Shown piece after piece: positions 22,870 through 30,687 of a DNA stretch of 36,478 bases. The stretch's first letter is position 1. Each line of letters begins with the position of its first letter. The notes beneath the pieces were generated by a model. The model saw nothing but the letters and a program-made list of their open reading frames with translations, did no database searches and was not told the DNA's origin. Location of the stretch: positions 1-36,478 of IMG/VR virus record IMGVR_UViG_3300031788_001721. One strand, 5' to 3'. The stretch comes from a virus. The translations under genes and the position numbers were made by a program.

Positions 22870-23802
22870 ATGGAAAAAGAATGGGAGAAGTTGAGCCGGC
22901 CGCGGGTGGAGGCGTTGGATGAGATCCTCGGTGTGCCGTTCAAAGTCCTCGATGATGGCTTCGTGCGCGTCATCGACTACATGGGATCGGACGAATCCAT
23001 CGTGCAGGCGGCGCGCGTCTCGTACGGCACGGGAACCAAGAAAGTACGGGAAGACCAGGGGCTGATACGCTACTTACTGCGGCATCGCCATACGACGCCC
23101 TTCGAGATGTGCGAAATCAAGCTGCATGTGCGCGTCCCGATGGATACGTGGCGACAGTGGATTCGGCACAGGACGGCGAATGTGAACGAGTACTCGACAC
23201 GGTACTCGGTGGCAATCGACGCGGCGCAACGGACGACCCCAGGAGAATGGCGGAAGCAGTCCCAGACGAACCAGCAAGGGAGTAGCGGTACCGTCGATGC
23301 GGAAGTCGGGGCACATCTCTCCGATCGCGAGAAGGCTGTACAGGTACTGGCACGTGACGTCTACGAAGAGCGCCTTCGACTGGGCATTGCAAGGGAGCAG
23401 GCGAGAAAGGATTTACCTCTAGCGACGTACACGGAGGCGTACTGGAAGATCGATCTGCACAACCTGTTGCATTTTCTCCTGCTCCGCATGGACGCACACG
23501 CGCAGCAGGAAATTCGCAGCTACACGAATATCATTGGGCAAACGATCGTCAGCAAATGGTGCCCCCTCACCTGGCAAGCATTCCTGGATTTTCAGTTGCA
23601 AGCAGTTTCATTCTCCCGCCTGGAATTGGAAATCATCCGCGCACTGCATAGTGGCGATATCGCGATGGCCGTGCGGCGGGCCGAAGAGGAAGGATTGCTC
23701 GTGCGGGAGGAGCAAGGCTTTCGGCGGAGCAGGGAGCGCGATGAGTTGGAGGAGAAGCTGAGCGTAATAGGCTTAGAGGTGCCGTGGCGCGAAACGCGCT
23801 GA
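22870..23802 (+). CDS. thyX: Flavin-dependent thymidylate synthase
   Basis: 310 residues from ATG 22870, 20 bases after the fusion gene, with GGAGGAG about 10 bases upstream. The ThyX signature RHR-x7-S is present (RHRTANVNEYS), along with a WRQWIRHR helix and the typical all-helical second half (LLHFLLLRMDAHAQQEIRSY). The enzyme makes dTMP from dUMP using FAD, NADPH and methylene-tetrahydrofolate in the cytoplasm. Presence in a defence-type operon is unusual. It may support nucleotide supply or metabolism during the immune response, may alter nucleobases, or may be a host-like gene picked up by the element. Confidence 0.93.
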   Translation: MEKEWEKLSRPRVEALDEILGVPFKVLDDGFVRVIDYMGSDESIVQAARVSYGTGTKKVREDQGLIRYLLRHRHTTPFEMCEIKLHVRVPMDTWRQWIRHRTANVNEYSTRYSVAIDAAQRTTPGEWRKQSQTNQQGSSGTVDAEVGAHLSDREKAVQVLARDVYEERLRLGIAREQARKDLPLATYTEAYWKIDLHNLLHFLLLRMDAHAQQEIRSYTNIIGQTIVSKWCPLTWQAFLDFQLQAVSFSRLELEIIRALHSGDIAMAVRRAEEEGLLVREEQGFRRSRERDELEEKLSVIGLEVPWRETR

Positions 23803-23839
23803 CGGCACCTTCGCCCCACAGCCGAAGTTAGAAACAACC

Positions 23840-25168
23840 ATGGGACTCCCTGCAATTGGCGAGATAATCGACGGCCTTTTCAAGATAGAACGGAAGCTCG
23901 GCAGCGGAGCCACCGGGACGGTCTTCGAGGTTCAGCTCAGTGTTCCGTGGACATCGTTCCGAGCAGGTGAACGATTCTGCTTGAAATGGTACGCCCCCGC
24001 GATTTTCGAACGCGAAGAGGCGCGGATAATAATCGCGCGGCGAATTAGAGAGTCGATGGTCGGCAGTTACCTGGCACACCCGAACCTCGTGAAGGTCCAC
24101 GATACAGCCGCCTTCTGGAAGGATGGCTTGCCGCGGTACGTGGTGATGAGCCTTATTACAGGCGAGACTCTGGAAAGCCTGACCAGCCGTGGACCTGTGC
24201 CCACGGATTTGGCTCGGAATCTGCTCCTCGGAACCGCCAATGGACTGAAAGCGCTGCACGATCACGGTATTCTCCATAGAGATGTGAAATCCGCGAACGT
24301 AATGCGCGACAGTGGCGGCCAAGCGGTGTTGCTCGACCTGGGCGTCGTGCGACTTCAGAGCGAAGCGACCGTTACCAATTCACAGAGTTTCTTGGGAACT
24401 CTTCGGTTCGCAGCGCCCGAATGGCTGTTCCGGGAGGAATGCAGCACTTCTTCGGATGTCTATTCGTTGGGCACAATAGGCTATCAGCTTCTTACCGGGC
24501 AGCCGATTTTTTCCGATATTGGTCTCTATTCTCGGCTGGTGATGGCCGTCCGAAACCAACCCATAGAGATCGAGGATTCCGGCTGGTCGCCTGAGCGGAG
24601 ATACCTCGGCAACGTTGTGCGGCGAATGCTCGCAAAGGAGCCCGAAAGCCGACCGAGTCTCGATGTGGTAATCGAGTGCTTGAGCAATTACCGCCGCCGC
24701 GACGCGTGGTCGTGGCTTGAACGCAATGGCATCTTTCGGAAGTTGGGAAGCGACCTCGGTTCGGATAGCCCTCGGCAGCGACGATTCGTTCAGGCAGTCC
24801 TAGAACTTTACGGTGAAGAGACTCTCCGTCGCCTCATGCGAGAAAACCACACGGACCAGGTTGTGTCCGACCCACGGCTGCGGCGGATGTTCTATTTGAT
24901 GAGCACGGGAGAAGCCGTGAAAGACTACTTGTCGACGCCAGCCGAAGGGCGCAAGGTGTGGGTTGAGGCGATCCTAGGAGCTTACGATGATACGCACTAT
25001 GCTGGCGCGTGTGCAGAACTCGAGGGGCGATCAGATCTTCTCGACGAAGTGTATCAGAGCGAATCCTCCGAAGAGATCAGGGCGCAGATCAAGCCGATGG
25101 TTGATGCTGCACGAGCCGAATTTGACGAGGAGTTCGACGCTGCCATGCTTGAAGGTGGCGGCGATTAG
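23840..25168 (+). CDS. Hanks-type Ser/Thr protein kinase
   Basis: 442 residues from ATG 23840, 37 bases after thyX, with only a weak binding site. Kinase motifs are complete: glycine loop GSGATGTV (residues 21-28), Lys49 in FCLKWY, HRDVKSAN with Asp148, Lys150 and Asn153, DLG with Asp166 in place of DFG, and APE (192-194). The kinase domain ends about residue 270. The C-terminal 170 residues are helical and unassigned, with no membrane segment, so the protein is probably cytosolic. It may regulate the operon or act as a separate defence kinase. It is less GC-rich in places than the flanks. Confidence 0.93.
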   Translation: MGLPAIGEIIDGLFKIERKLGSGATGTVFEVQLSVPWTSFRAGERFCLKWYAPAIFEREEARIIIARRIRESMVGSYLAHPNLVKVHDTAAFWKDGLPRYVVMSLITGETLESLTSRGPVPTDLARNLLLGTANGLKALHDHGILHRDVKSANVMRDSGGQAVLLDLGVVRLQSEATVTNSQSFLGTLRFAAPEWLFREECSTSSDVYSLGTIGYQLLTGQPIFSDIGLYSRLVMAVRNQPIEIEDSGWSPERRYLGNVVRRMLAKEPESRPSLDVVIECLSNYRRRDAWSWLERNGIFRKLGSDLGSDSPRQRRFVQAVLELYGEETLRRLMRENHTDQVVSDPRLRRMFYLMSTGEAVKDYLSTPAEGRKVWVEAILGAYDDTHYAGACAELEGRSDLLDEVYQSESSEEIRAQIKPMVDAARAEFDEEFDAAMLEGGGD

Positions 25169-25435
25169 GGCTCCTCACAATCTTCGCAGCCTACCAGACT
25201 GATTGATGCTTCAAAGGCAAGCACGCTTTCCGGCGGCAACAAGAACGCTGGGACGGAGAGTCTGATGGCAGGATCCGCTTGGAAATGGTCGCCTAACATG
25301 CCGTTGCAGCAGACGAACGTGGGGCGCTTGCGTCCGAACGCTACGAAGTTGCGCCGAGCGATGAGCCCATATGCTCAGATGGTTCCTGGCTTGCTTCAGA
25401 ATGGAACCGATTACCGAAACATCGCAGGTCCACTA
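25169..25435. other. Intergenic region downstream of the kinase, with an attC-like half-site
   Basis: No convincing gene is present. The sequence GCCTAAC at 25291-25297, followed by ATGCCGTTGCAGCAGAC, resembles the left half of an integron attC site. I cannot find a clear matching right half nearby; GTTGAGC at 25486 is the only nearby fit to GTTRRRY. It could be an integron-cassette remnant or a chance match. Confidence 0.35.
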
Positions 25436-25460
25436 CCGGCCGCGGCGTGTGAGCGGCCGG
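25436..25460 (-). terminator. Strong hairpin at the 3' end of the minus-strand gene
   Basis: CCGGCCGC (25436-25443) pairs with GCGGCCGG (25453-25460) over a 9-base loop, immediately beyond the stop of the minus-strand gene at 25462. There is no U-run, so it might be a bidirectional structural element rather than a classical terminator. Confidence 0.45.
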
Positions 25461-25461
25461 C

Positions 25462-25980
25462 TCATTTCTGCTCGCGTTGAGCATCCAAGACCGCCTTGTC
25501 CATCTGCGCTGCCAGTTGTGTAAACGCGCGGTTGCTGCGGTGCTGCCGCTTGAACTCTGCGCACCGTGGATGGTTGGGATCGCCCGTCTCGATCAACAAG
25601 GTCCGGTAGACCTGGCCGGGCGGTGGCGCGGGGTGCGTGTCGATGGTGTACCGCCCGGCCGGGATAAAGCCGTCCAGGCAGAGTACGTTTAGGATCAGGC
25701 CCACGTTGCGGGTTCGGCGGCCTTGGCGGATGCGGTCGGCCTCCTGCCGGGCGCTCATTGCCGGTGGCAGCGCCGGACTGACCAGGTATTCCGGACACAT
25801 TCCGGGCGTGACCCCAGCCGCCAACAGGAAGTCGAAGCCGTCCATCCGGTACACCCTCGCCAGGAAAGCTTCCAGGTGCCGCTGTTTGACGCGGTAGATC
25901 GGAAGCTGAACCATCGGCAAGACGGGCTTGGGGGCGTTCTGACGCGGCGGGCCTGATGGCCTGCGCTCGTGGTGTCGCAT
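25462..25980 (-). CDS. Hypothetical protein between defence island and packaging module
   Basis: 172 residues from ATG 25980 with AAGGAG about 8 bases upstream; a longer frame to 26070 lacks a binding site. The basic N-terminus (MRHHERRPSGPPRQ) precedes VQLPIYRVKQRHLEAFLARVYRMDGFDFLLAAG and a PPAMSARQEADRIRQGRRTRN segment. No fold assignment. The gene reads toward the kinase, opposite to its neighbours, so it marks a boundary between modules. The style suggests a planctomycete phage-associated hypothetical. Confidence 0.68.
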   Translation of the reverse strand: MRHHERRPSGPPRQNAPKPVLPMVQLPIYRVKQRHLEAFLARVYRMDGFDFLLAAGVTPGMCPEYLVSPALPPAMSARQEADRIRQGRRTRNVGLILNVLCLDGFIPAGRYTIDTHPAPPPGQVYRTLLIETGDPNHPRCAEFKRQHRSNRAFTQLAAQMDKAVLDAQREQK

Positions 25981-26127
25981 GTTGATCTCCTTCACCGGTT
26001 GAATCAGCAACCAGGGACGGGTATTAGAGCGCGTGGCAGAGAGATTTCGAGTTCTGTCCGAAAAAAACACCGTTTTCGGTATCTGGTAATAGCGTAGGAA
26101 CTCTCGTGGCCGCGGTTGAGGCGAATC

Positions 26128-26697
26128 ATGGAGCGAGTGACGGACCTAGCGGATCCCCGCCGCTGCAAGGCGTCGGTCGGCACCGGGCAGTGCATGACGG
26201 TTGCCGAGGAAGGGTCGGATTATTGCCGGGTCCACGCTGGCTCGTACCAGCCGCCAGAAAAGGGGTTGCGGCAATACCTCTTGGCACGAGCCCAGGATCG
26301 TGCCCGATTGGCGGCCTTTGCCGAACACGACGACATCAAATCGCTCCGTGACGAGATCGCCCTGACTCGCATGATGGTCGAGGGACTGTGGAATTCGGCC
26401 CACTCGGACGTAGAACGGTTGGCGATCTACGGGCGTGTAAACAGCCATATCCTCACGCTCGAAAAGCTGGTCAAGACGTGCAACCAGATCGAAGAGCGGC
26501 TGGGCAGTCTGCTGGCAAAGCCGACGCTCTTGCGTGTCGGGCAGCAGATATGCCAGAAGCTCGTGGCTCGCCTCGAAGGCTTGCCCAATTACGATCAGCT
26601 TGTGGACACGTTGATCCGCGACGTGATAACCACAATCCAAGAAGCCCGCAACGACGCGGCCACCGTGCCCACCCTTTCGGCCCTGGCGGAGTCCTAA
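26128..26697 (+). CDS. Zinc-binding phage protein in the small-terminase position
   Basis: 189 residues from ATG 26128 with GAGG about 7 bases upstream; TTG 26116 is an in-frame alternative. The N-terminal CKASVGTGQC..DYCRVHAG pattern (Cys and His) looks like a zinc finger. The rest is helical, as in many small terminase-like DNA-binding proteins. Its location a few genes upstream of the large terminase supports a DNA-recognition role in packaging, but I cannot assign it as a small terminase from sequence alone. It overlaps the next start by 1 base (TAATG). Confidence 0.62.
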   Translation: MERVTDLADPRRCKASVGTGQCMTVAEEGSDYCRVHAGSYQPPEKGLRQYLLARAQDRARLAAFAEHDDIKSLRDEIALTRMMVEGLWNSAHSDVERLAIYGRVNSHILTLEKLVKTCNQIEERLGSLLAKPTLLRVGQQICQKLVARLEGLPNYDQLVDTLIRDVITTIQEARNDAATVPTLSALAES

Positions 26698-26966
26698 TGC
26701 AATTGCCCGTCTGGTGTGAGTGCGGTCGCATTGTCACCTATGGCGGCGAGGACCGCTGCGAGGACTGCTGGGCCGACGAGCAAAAACGCCTCGGCATTCG
26801 CCGCAACGGCACGTCCAAGTACATCGACAACATCTGCATGGCGCGGATCCCCGGACCTGAGGTGCAACATGTTCCCCTTCCTGTCAATGTGCCGCCAACC
26901 GCCCACCTCACCAACGCTGAAAGCGTTGTCGCGGTACGACCTGGGCCTGATCGTCAACCCGAATGA
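26697..26966 (+). CDS. Small Cys-rich protein overlapping the next gene
   Basis: 89 residues from ATG 26697 (TAATG overlap with the previous stop). WCECGRIVTYGG and CEDCW (Cys pairs) suggest a zinc ribbon. Its 3' end overlaps the following gene by 98 bases in a different frame, unusually long. Possibly the true coding part ends earlier, or the overlap is real as in compact phage genomes. Confidence 0.58.
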   Translation: MQLPVWCECGRIVTYGGEDRCEDCWADEQKRLGIRRNGTSKYIDNICMARIPGPEVQHVPLPVNVPPTAHLTNAESVVAVRPGPDRQPE

Positions 26967-27531
26967 CCTCAAGGCTGGGGACGTGATCGGCTTCTCGGGC
27001 AACAGTTGGATCAGTGCGCTTATCAATCTTGGCACCTACGGGATTCCGTTTTGGGGCATCAGCCACGTCGGGGTCATGGCCCACGCCGCAGACGGCCGGT
27101 TGCTGTTGTTCGAGAGCACGACGCTGGAGAACATGCCCTGCGAACTCTCGGGCGAATGCTTCAATGGCACCCAGGCCCACGACCTCACCAAGATTCTCCA
27201 GGCTTACCCAGGCAAAGTCTGGCACTATCCACTCTATCGGCCGCTCTATGCGCATGAAGACAGCCGGCTGAGCGACTTTGTGATGGCAACGATCCACACG
27301 CCTTATGACGCGATGGGGGCGTTTCGCGCGGCCGGCGTCGGGTTGTCTTTTGTGGAATCGTTGTTCCGCGAACAAGACCTGCACATGATCTTTTGTTCGG
27401 AGTGGGTGGCCGCCGCCTATGCGGACCTCGGCCTCATGCCAACGGTGAGCGCCGCCCGCTGGAACCCCAACCACCTGTGCCGGATGCTTCAGTACAAGGA
27501 ACTGGTCTTCAAACCACGGAGGCTGCGATGA
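26869..27531 (+). CDS. Permuted NlpC/P60-like (YiiX-type) papain-fold protein
   Basis: 220 residues. ATG 26869 has GAGG 7 bases upstream and gives a protein starting just before the conserved domain. The His-then-Cys order is that of permuted papain-like hydrolases: GDVIGFSG, ISHVGVM with His66, FESTT with Glu82, and FCSEWVAAAYADLGL with Cys176. Members of this superfamily act on peptidoglycan or lipids or have amidase activity. No signal peptide is visible. In a phage packaging module it might be a lysis or ejection component, though this is inference. Confidence 0.8.
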   Translation: MFPFLSMCRQPPTSPTLKALSRYDLGLIVNPNDLKAGDVIGFSGNSWISALINLGTYGIPFWGISHVGVMAHAADGRLLLFESTTLENMPCELSGECFNGTQAHDLTKILQAYPGKVWHYPLYRPLYAHEDSRLSDFVMATIHTPYDAMGAFRAAGVGLSFVESLFREQDLHMIFCSEWVAAAYADLGLMPTVSAARWNPNHLCRMLQYKELVFKPRRLR

Positions 27532-28097
27532 AGCGGATTGTCCTGGCAGTGTTGTTGCTGGTGGTGGTTGCCGGTTGCGAGTCGCCCGGCATCGTGGCCC
27601 CGCCGGTGCGGAAGGGACGCCCTGTGGTGGAGCGTCCCACGGTCAACTTGCCGCTCGCCCTGCGGCAGAGCAATTGGTGGGGAGAGGGTGGTCAAGGTTC
27701 TTGCACCTGGGCCACAATGGTTTCCCTGTTGCGTTGGCAGGGCCGCTACCGCACTGCCAATTGGGTCCGACAGAACTGCGGCGACGGCGAGTGGCCGGAC
27801 GACATGGCCCAGCGGCTCGACGAGGCCGGCGTGCGCTACGCCTCCGTCACCAACGGCGACGTGAAGTTCTTGGAGTGGGCGTGCCGCACGCGACGCGGCT
27901 GCGGCATTACGATTCGGGGCGGCCAGCACATGGTTGCCTTGGTCCACCTGGATGAAAAGTGGGCCGCCCTCTTGGACGACAACGCCGTCGAGCAGTACAT
28001 CTGGGTCCCGCGCGAGACGCTGATTGCTGAATGGCAGGCCAGCGACGGGTGGGCCATAACGCCGATCTACACTCCGGCGGCTCCGCTTCCACAATAA
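27528..28097 (+). CDS. C39-like papain-fold lipoprotein
   Basis: 189 residues from ATG 27528 (ATGA overlap). A lipobox (VVVAGC, Cys17) follows a hydrophobic leader, so it is probably a lipoprotein. A Cys-His-Asp order is visible: Cys59 in GQGSCTWATMV, His134 in GQHMVALVHL and Asp150 in ALLDDN. This matches C39-like cysteine peptidases. It is the second papain-like protein in a row. It could be part of a phage-encoded envelope machine or have an unrelated anti-competitor function. Confidence 0.8.
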   Translation: MKRIVLAVLLLVVVAGCESPGIVAPPVRKGRPVVERPTVNLPLALRQSNWWGEGGQGSCTWATMVSLLRWQGRYRTANWVRQNCGDGEWPDDMAQRLDEAGVRYASVTNGDVKFLEWACRTRRGCGITIRGGQHMVALVHLDEKWAALLDDNAVEQYIWVPRETLIAEWQASDGWAITPIYTPAAPLPQ

Positions 28098-28127
28098 CGC
28101 CCAAGTCTGTTTCACGAGAGGAAAGCA

Positions 28128-28829
28128 ATGAACAAGCTGTTGCTATGCGCGATGTGTGCGGTCGCCCTCTTCGCGGTCGTAGTCCCCTGTTTCGCCGACA
28201 CAGTGAACGGCGTCCTGGCCGAAGAGCGCGTGGTCAACCTGCCCAACGACCAGGGCAAGTGGTACATCAGTGTCGTCGGAGACTCCAACGACGCCCGCTA
28301 CAACGAAATCCTGAACTGGTTCGACAACAATCCAAATCTGACCAAACTGAAGGACCAGGTGCAATTCTGCCCTGTGACGAGTGACACGGCGATCTACAAG
28401 GAGCGGTATGCTCCGAACGTCGCGGGGCTACCCACCGTGCGAATGCAGCAACCCGACGCGGTAGTGGTCTACGAGGCGGCGGGGAAGGACCTTCCCATGA
28501 CGGCGGCCGGGCTGAACGGGGCCCTGGCGGGGGCGGTCGGCAAGGCCCAAGGGCTGCGACCTATCTTGCCGTGGCGGCGGGATACCGACAACCGCCTCAA
28601 CAATCTGGAACGTCCGAAACCTCAGCCACAGCCCAATCACGATCCCGAGCCGCAGCCGATTAACGACGGCGGCAAGCCCGAGGTGGTGAACCCCGATCTG
28701 GCGGAGCCCGAGTCCGCACTGCCTGGTTGGCTTGTGGTCCCGATCGGTGGCGCTGGTTTCCTGGTCGGCTTTTGCCTCGGCTACGGTAAGAAACTCAAAG
28801 AGAAGTTGCTGCCGGCCACGCACTGTTGA
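28128..28829 (+). CDS. Exported thioredoxin-fold-like protein with C-terminal membrane segment
   Basis: 233 residues from ATG 28128, GAGAGGAAAGCA before it. A signal peptide (LLLCAMCAVALFAVVVPCFA) is followed by a globular part with a strand-helix pattern (WYISVVGDSNDARYNEILNWF and AGLPTVRM with a cis-Pro-like motif) as in thioredoxin-like domains, but no CxxC is present. A Pro/Gln/Asp-rich linker (PKPQPQPNHDPEPQPINDGG) precedes a C-terminal hydrophobic helix (WLVVPIGGAGFLVGFCLGYG) and a basic tail, suggesting membrane anchoring. A role in a membrane-associated phage process is inferred. Confidence 0.7.
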   Translation: MNKLLLCAMCAVALFAVVVPCFADTVNGVLAEERVVNLPNDQGKWYISVVGDSNDARYNEILNWFDNNPNLTKLKDQVQFCPVTSDTAIYKERYAPNVAGLPTVRMQQPDAVVVYEAAGKDLPMTAAGLNGALAGAVGKAQGLRPILPWRRDTDNRLNNLERPKPQPQPNHDPEPQPINDGGKPEVVNPDLAEPESALPGWLVVPIGGAGFLVGFCLGYGKKLKEKLLPATHC

Positions 28830-28903
28830 TTCCTTAGTGCGACTGCCTTTGTCCGGTGACTGCTACGCCGCGCCTGCGGCATTCCCAAACGCGGAGAAGA
28901 AAG

Positions 28904-29338
28904 ATGAACCCCATTGTTGTGATTTGGATTCTGGCCGCCGTGGCGTGCGTGCTCGTTGGTCGTGAGATCGGCAAGTGGCTCTTCGGCAAGAACGAAGCGC
29001 TGACGACCAAGAAGCGGGATGCTCAAGTCCTGGCCATCAAGCTGCGGGCGGTCGGCCTCAAGCTGTTGCCGGCCCTGCTCGAAGACTTTGCCGTGGGCGA
29101 CGTGAACGATCTGCTCGAAAAGATTCACGATCTCTCCAAGTTGGTGGAGTCCGGCAACGACGCCATCGAGAAGGAACTGGAATCCACCTATGAGAACGTG
29201 CTGGACAAGAAGCTCGCCACGCCCGAGGGCATGGCCCTGGTGAAGGCGAAGATCGCCGTGATCGAGGGAGCGGCTGCCCCGGCCGACGCTCCCGCTTCCG
29301 CGGCTCCGGCCCCCGCCTCTGCTTCGGCCAAGTCCTAA
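28904..29338 (+). CDS. Membrane-anchored helical protein
   Basis: 144 residues from ATG 28904 with GGAGAAGAAAG before it. The N-terminal MNPIVVIWILAAVACVLVG is a membrane segment, followed by a positively charged helix and a long helical middle (LEDFAVGDVNDLLEKIHDLSKLVESG). The C-terminus is Ala/Pro-rich. No family is recognised. It is probably an inner-membrane or virion-associated protein of the same module. Confidence 0.68.
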   Translation: MNPIVVIWILAAVACVLVGREIGKWLFGKNEALTTKKRDAQVLAIKLRAVGLKLLPALLEDFAVGDVNDLLEKIHDLSKLVESGNDAIEKELESTYENVLDKKLATPEGMALVKAKIAVIEGAAAPADAPASAAPAPASASAKS

Positions 29339-29351
29339 TCGCGTCCGAGCA

Positions 29352-29432
29352 ACCTGCCACGCCACTGACGCAAGCGCACTTTGGCAGGTCTTCCCACTCC
29401 CGTGCCCCGGCCGGCGTCGTAACCGGCCGGGG
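29352..29432. terminator. Two successive hairpins in the 29.4 kb intergenic gap
   Basis: ACCTGCCA (29352-29359) pairs with TGGCAGGT (29382-29389). CCCCGGCCGG (29405-29414) then pairs perfectly with CCGGCCGGGG (29423-29432) over an 8-base loop. The second is a very stable stem, but neither is followed by a good U-run. They may attenuate or end transcription of the exported-protein genes. Confidence 0.5.
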
Positions 29433-29507
29433 CCGGTTCTCCAAGGGCTCCCGGATGCGCCGCGAGCCTTTCGAGAACCGCAGTCTTGCCGTGCCAGGAG
29501 ATTCGCC

Positions 29508-29933
29508 GTGAACATGAAGACGCGATCTTTTTGCAAATCCGTGCTGGTGCCGCTGGCTGTGATCTTGACGACCATTTTGATCGCCGGCTGTGAGCCTCCG
29601 ACGCCGGTGGCCCCTTGGCCGACGCCCGACCAACGCCACGAGGCGCAACCGGACAAGCAACACGGCCAGTGTTGCCGGCCGAAGATCATTGCCTTTGGTG
29701 CCGATTGGTGCCCTGCTTGCCAAGCCGGCCAACCGCAGCTAGACGCCTTGGAGCAGATGGGCGTGGATGTCGAACGGATCAACATCGACAAGTGCTCGGA
29801 AATGACCAAGCGGTACTATGGCATCACGAGCATCCCGGTCTACTTCGTGATCCGCTGTGGTCACGATACTGTGCAGACGCAGGACATCGACGAGGCCGTT
29901 CGGCTGATGAACGAAGTCTTCGGGAGGTCGTGA
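29508..29933 (+). CDS. Thioredoxin-like lipoprotein with CPAC
   Basis: 141 residues. GTG 29508 is chosen because AGGAG is 7 bases upstream; ATG at 29514 is an alternative. A lipobox (ILIAGC, Cys28) follows the leader. The active-site motif DWCPAC (Cys68-x-x-Cys71) and TSIPVYFV with the cis-Pro are typical of thioredoxins. It would act at the cell envelope in disulfide exchange. Its stop overlaps the next start as TGATG. Presence in a phage module suggests a role in folding or stabilising envelope or virion proteins, which is inference. Confidence 0.85.
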   Translation: MNMKTRSFCKSVLVPLAVILTTILIAGCEPPTPVAPWPTPDQRHEAQPDKQHGQCCRPKIIAFGADWCPACQAGQPQLDALEQMGVDVERINIDKCSEMTKRYYGITSIPVYFVIRCGHDTVQTQDIDEAVRLMNEVFGRS

Positions 29934-30199
29934 TGGCCGAGCGACGGTGTGCGAACTGCCCGCCGACGCCGGTGAAACCAAAGCTGCCGCCGGTCTCCGG
30001 GCTGATGCTCGAAGACGGCAAACGCCTCTGGCACCACGCGCTGGTCACCTGCAACGCGGCCGTGGAAATGATGCACGTTTACACGCTTCTCGGCGCACCG
30101 GGCGGCGATCCCAGTCATCTTCGACGACTGGCGTCACGCCTGTTGGAAGTCGCCCAAGCCTGCGAGGAAAACAATGCGAGTGCCCGTCCCGCACAATAG
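29933..30199 (+). CDS. Small hypothetical protein
   Basis: 88 residues from ATG 29933 (TGATG overlap). A Cys/Pro-rich start (MAERRCANCPPTPVKPKLPP) may bind zinc and is followed by a long helical region. No signal peptide. It overlaps the next gene by 26 bases. Its function is unknown, and translational coupling to the thioredoxin and the following gene is likely. Confidence 0.65.
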   Translation: MAERRCANCPPTPVKPKLPPVSGLMLEDGKRLWHHALVTCNAAVEMMHVYTLLGAPGGDPSHLRRLASRLLEVAQACEENNASARPAQ

Positions 30200-30593
30200 C
30201 AGTTTGCCGCTGGTGAGCATCATCCTCTACACGCCGAAGGGCGAAGTCACAACGACGGTAGACGACAGCCACTACTGGGTGGACATCCCCCTGCCGGACG
30301 GCGTTCAGGAAGACGAGGTGGACGTGTACTCGTGCTTCCTGGGGCCAGACCACCGGCCGCCCTTCGGCTGCGGCCCGGCCTTGCTCAGGTCCGCCAAGCG
30401 GAAGCCGGCCGACAAGCTTGAGTCTGCTCCAGCTCCGGCCATCGAACCTCCTCCGGTTGTTGAGCCGGCCCCGGTTGCACCGGCCCACGAACCGGAGCCG
30501 GTTGTGGAACCCGAGCCTGCTCCGACCAGTGAACCGGCCCCGGCCGTTGAGTCAGAAATGGACGCAGACGACGAGCCCGTAGCGGCCGGCTGA
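30174..30593 (+). CDS. Small protein with Pro/Glu-rich tail
   Basis: 139 residues from ATG 30174 with GAGG just upstream. The N-terminal 70 residues are beta-rich (SSLPLVSIILYTPKGEV, DVYSCFLGP), and the second half is a low-complexity Pro/Glu/Ala repeat (PAPVAPAHEPEPVVEPEPAP). Such tails occur in phage structural and packaging proteins and in tail-fibre-like proteins. It directly precedes the terminase gene. A virion role is inferred only. Confidence 0.65.
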   Translation: MRVPVPHNSSLPLVSIILYTPKGEVTTTVDDSHYWVDIPLPDGVQEDEVDVYSCFLGPDHRPPFGCGPALLRSAKRKPADKLESAPAPAIEPPPVVEPAPVAPAHEPEPVVEPEPAPTSEPAPAVESEMDADDEPVAAG

Positions 30594-30687
30594 GAAAACA
30601 CGAGGTTGCACAGGATGAACGCAGACTGACCGAGCAAGACGCCAAGCGAACCTGCCATGCAACCTCTGCTACAACGGTGGCTACACA

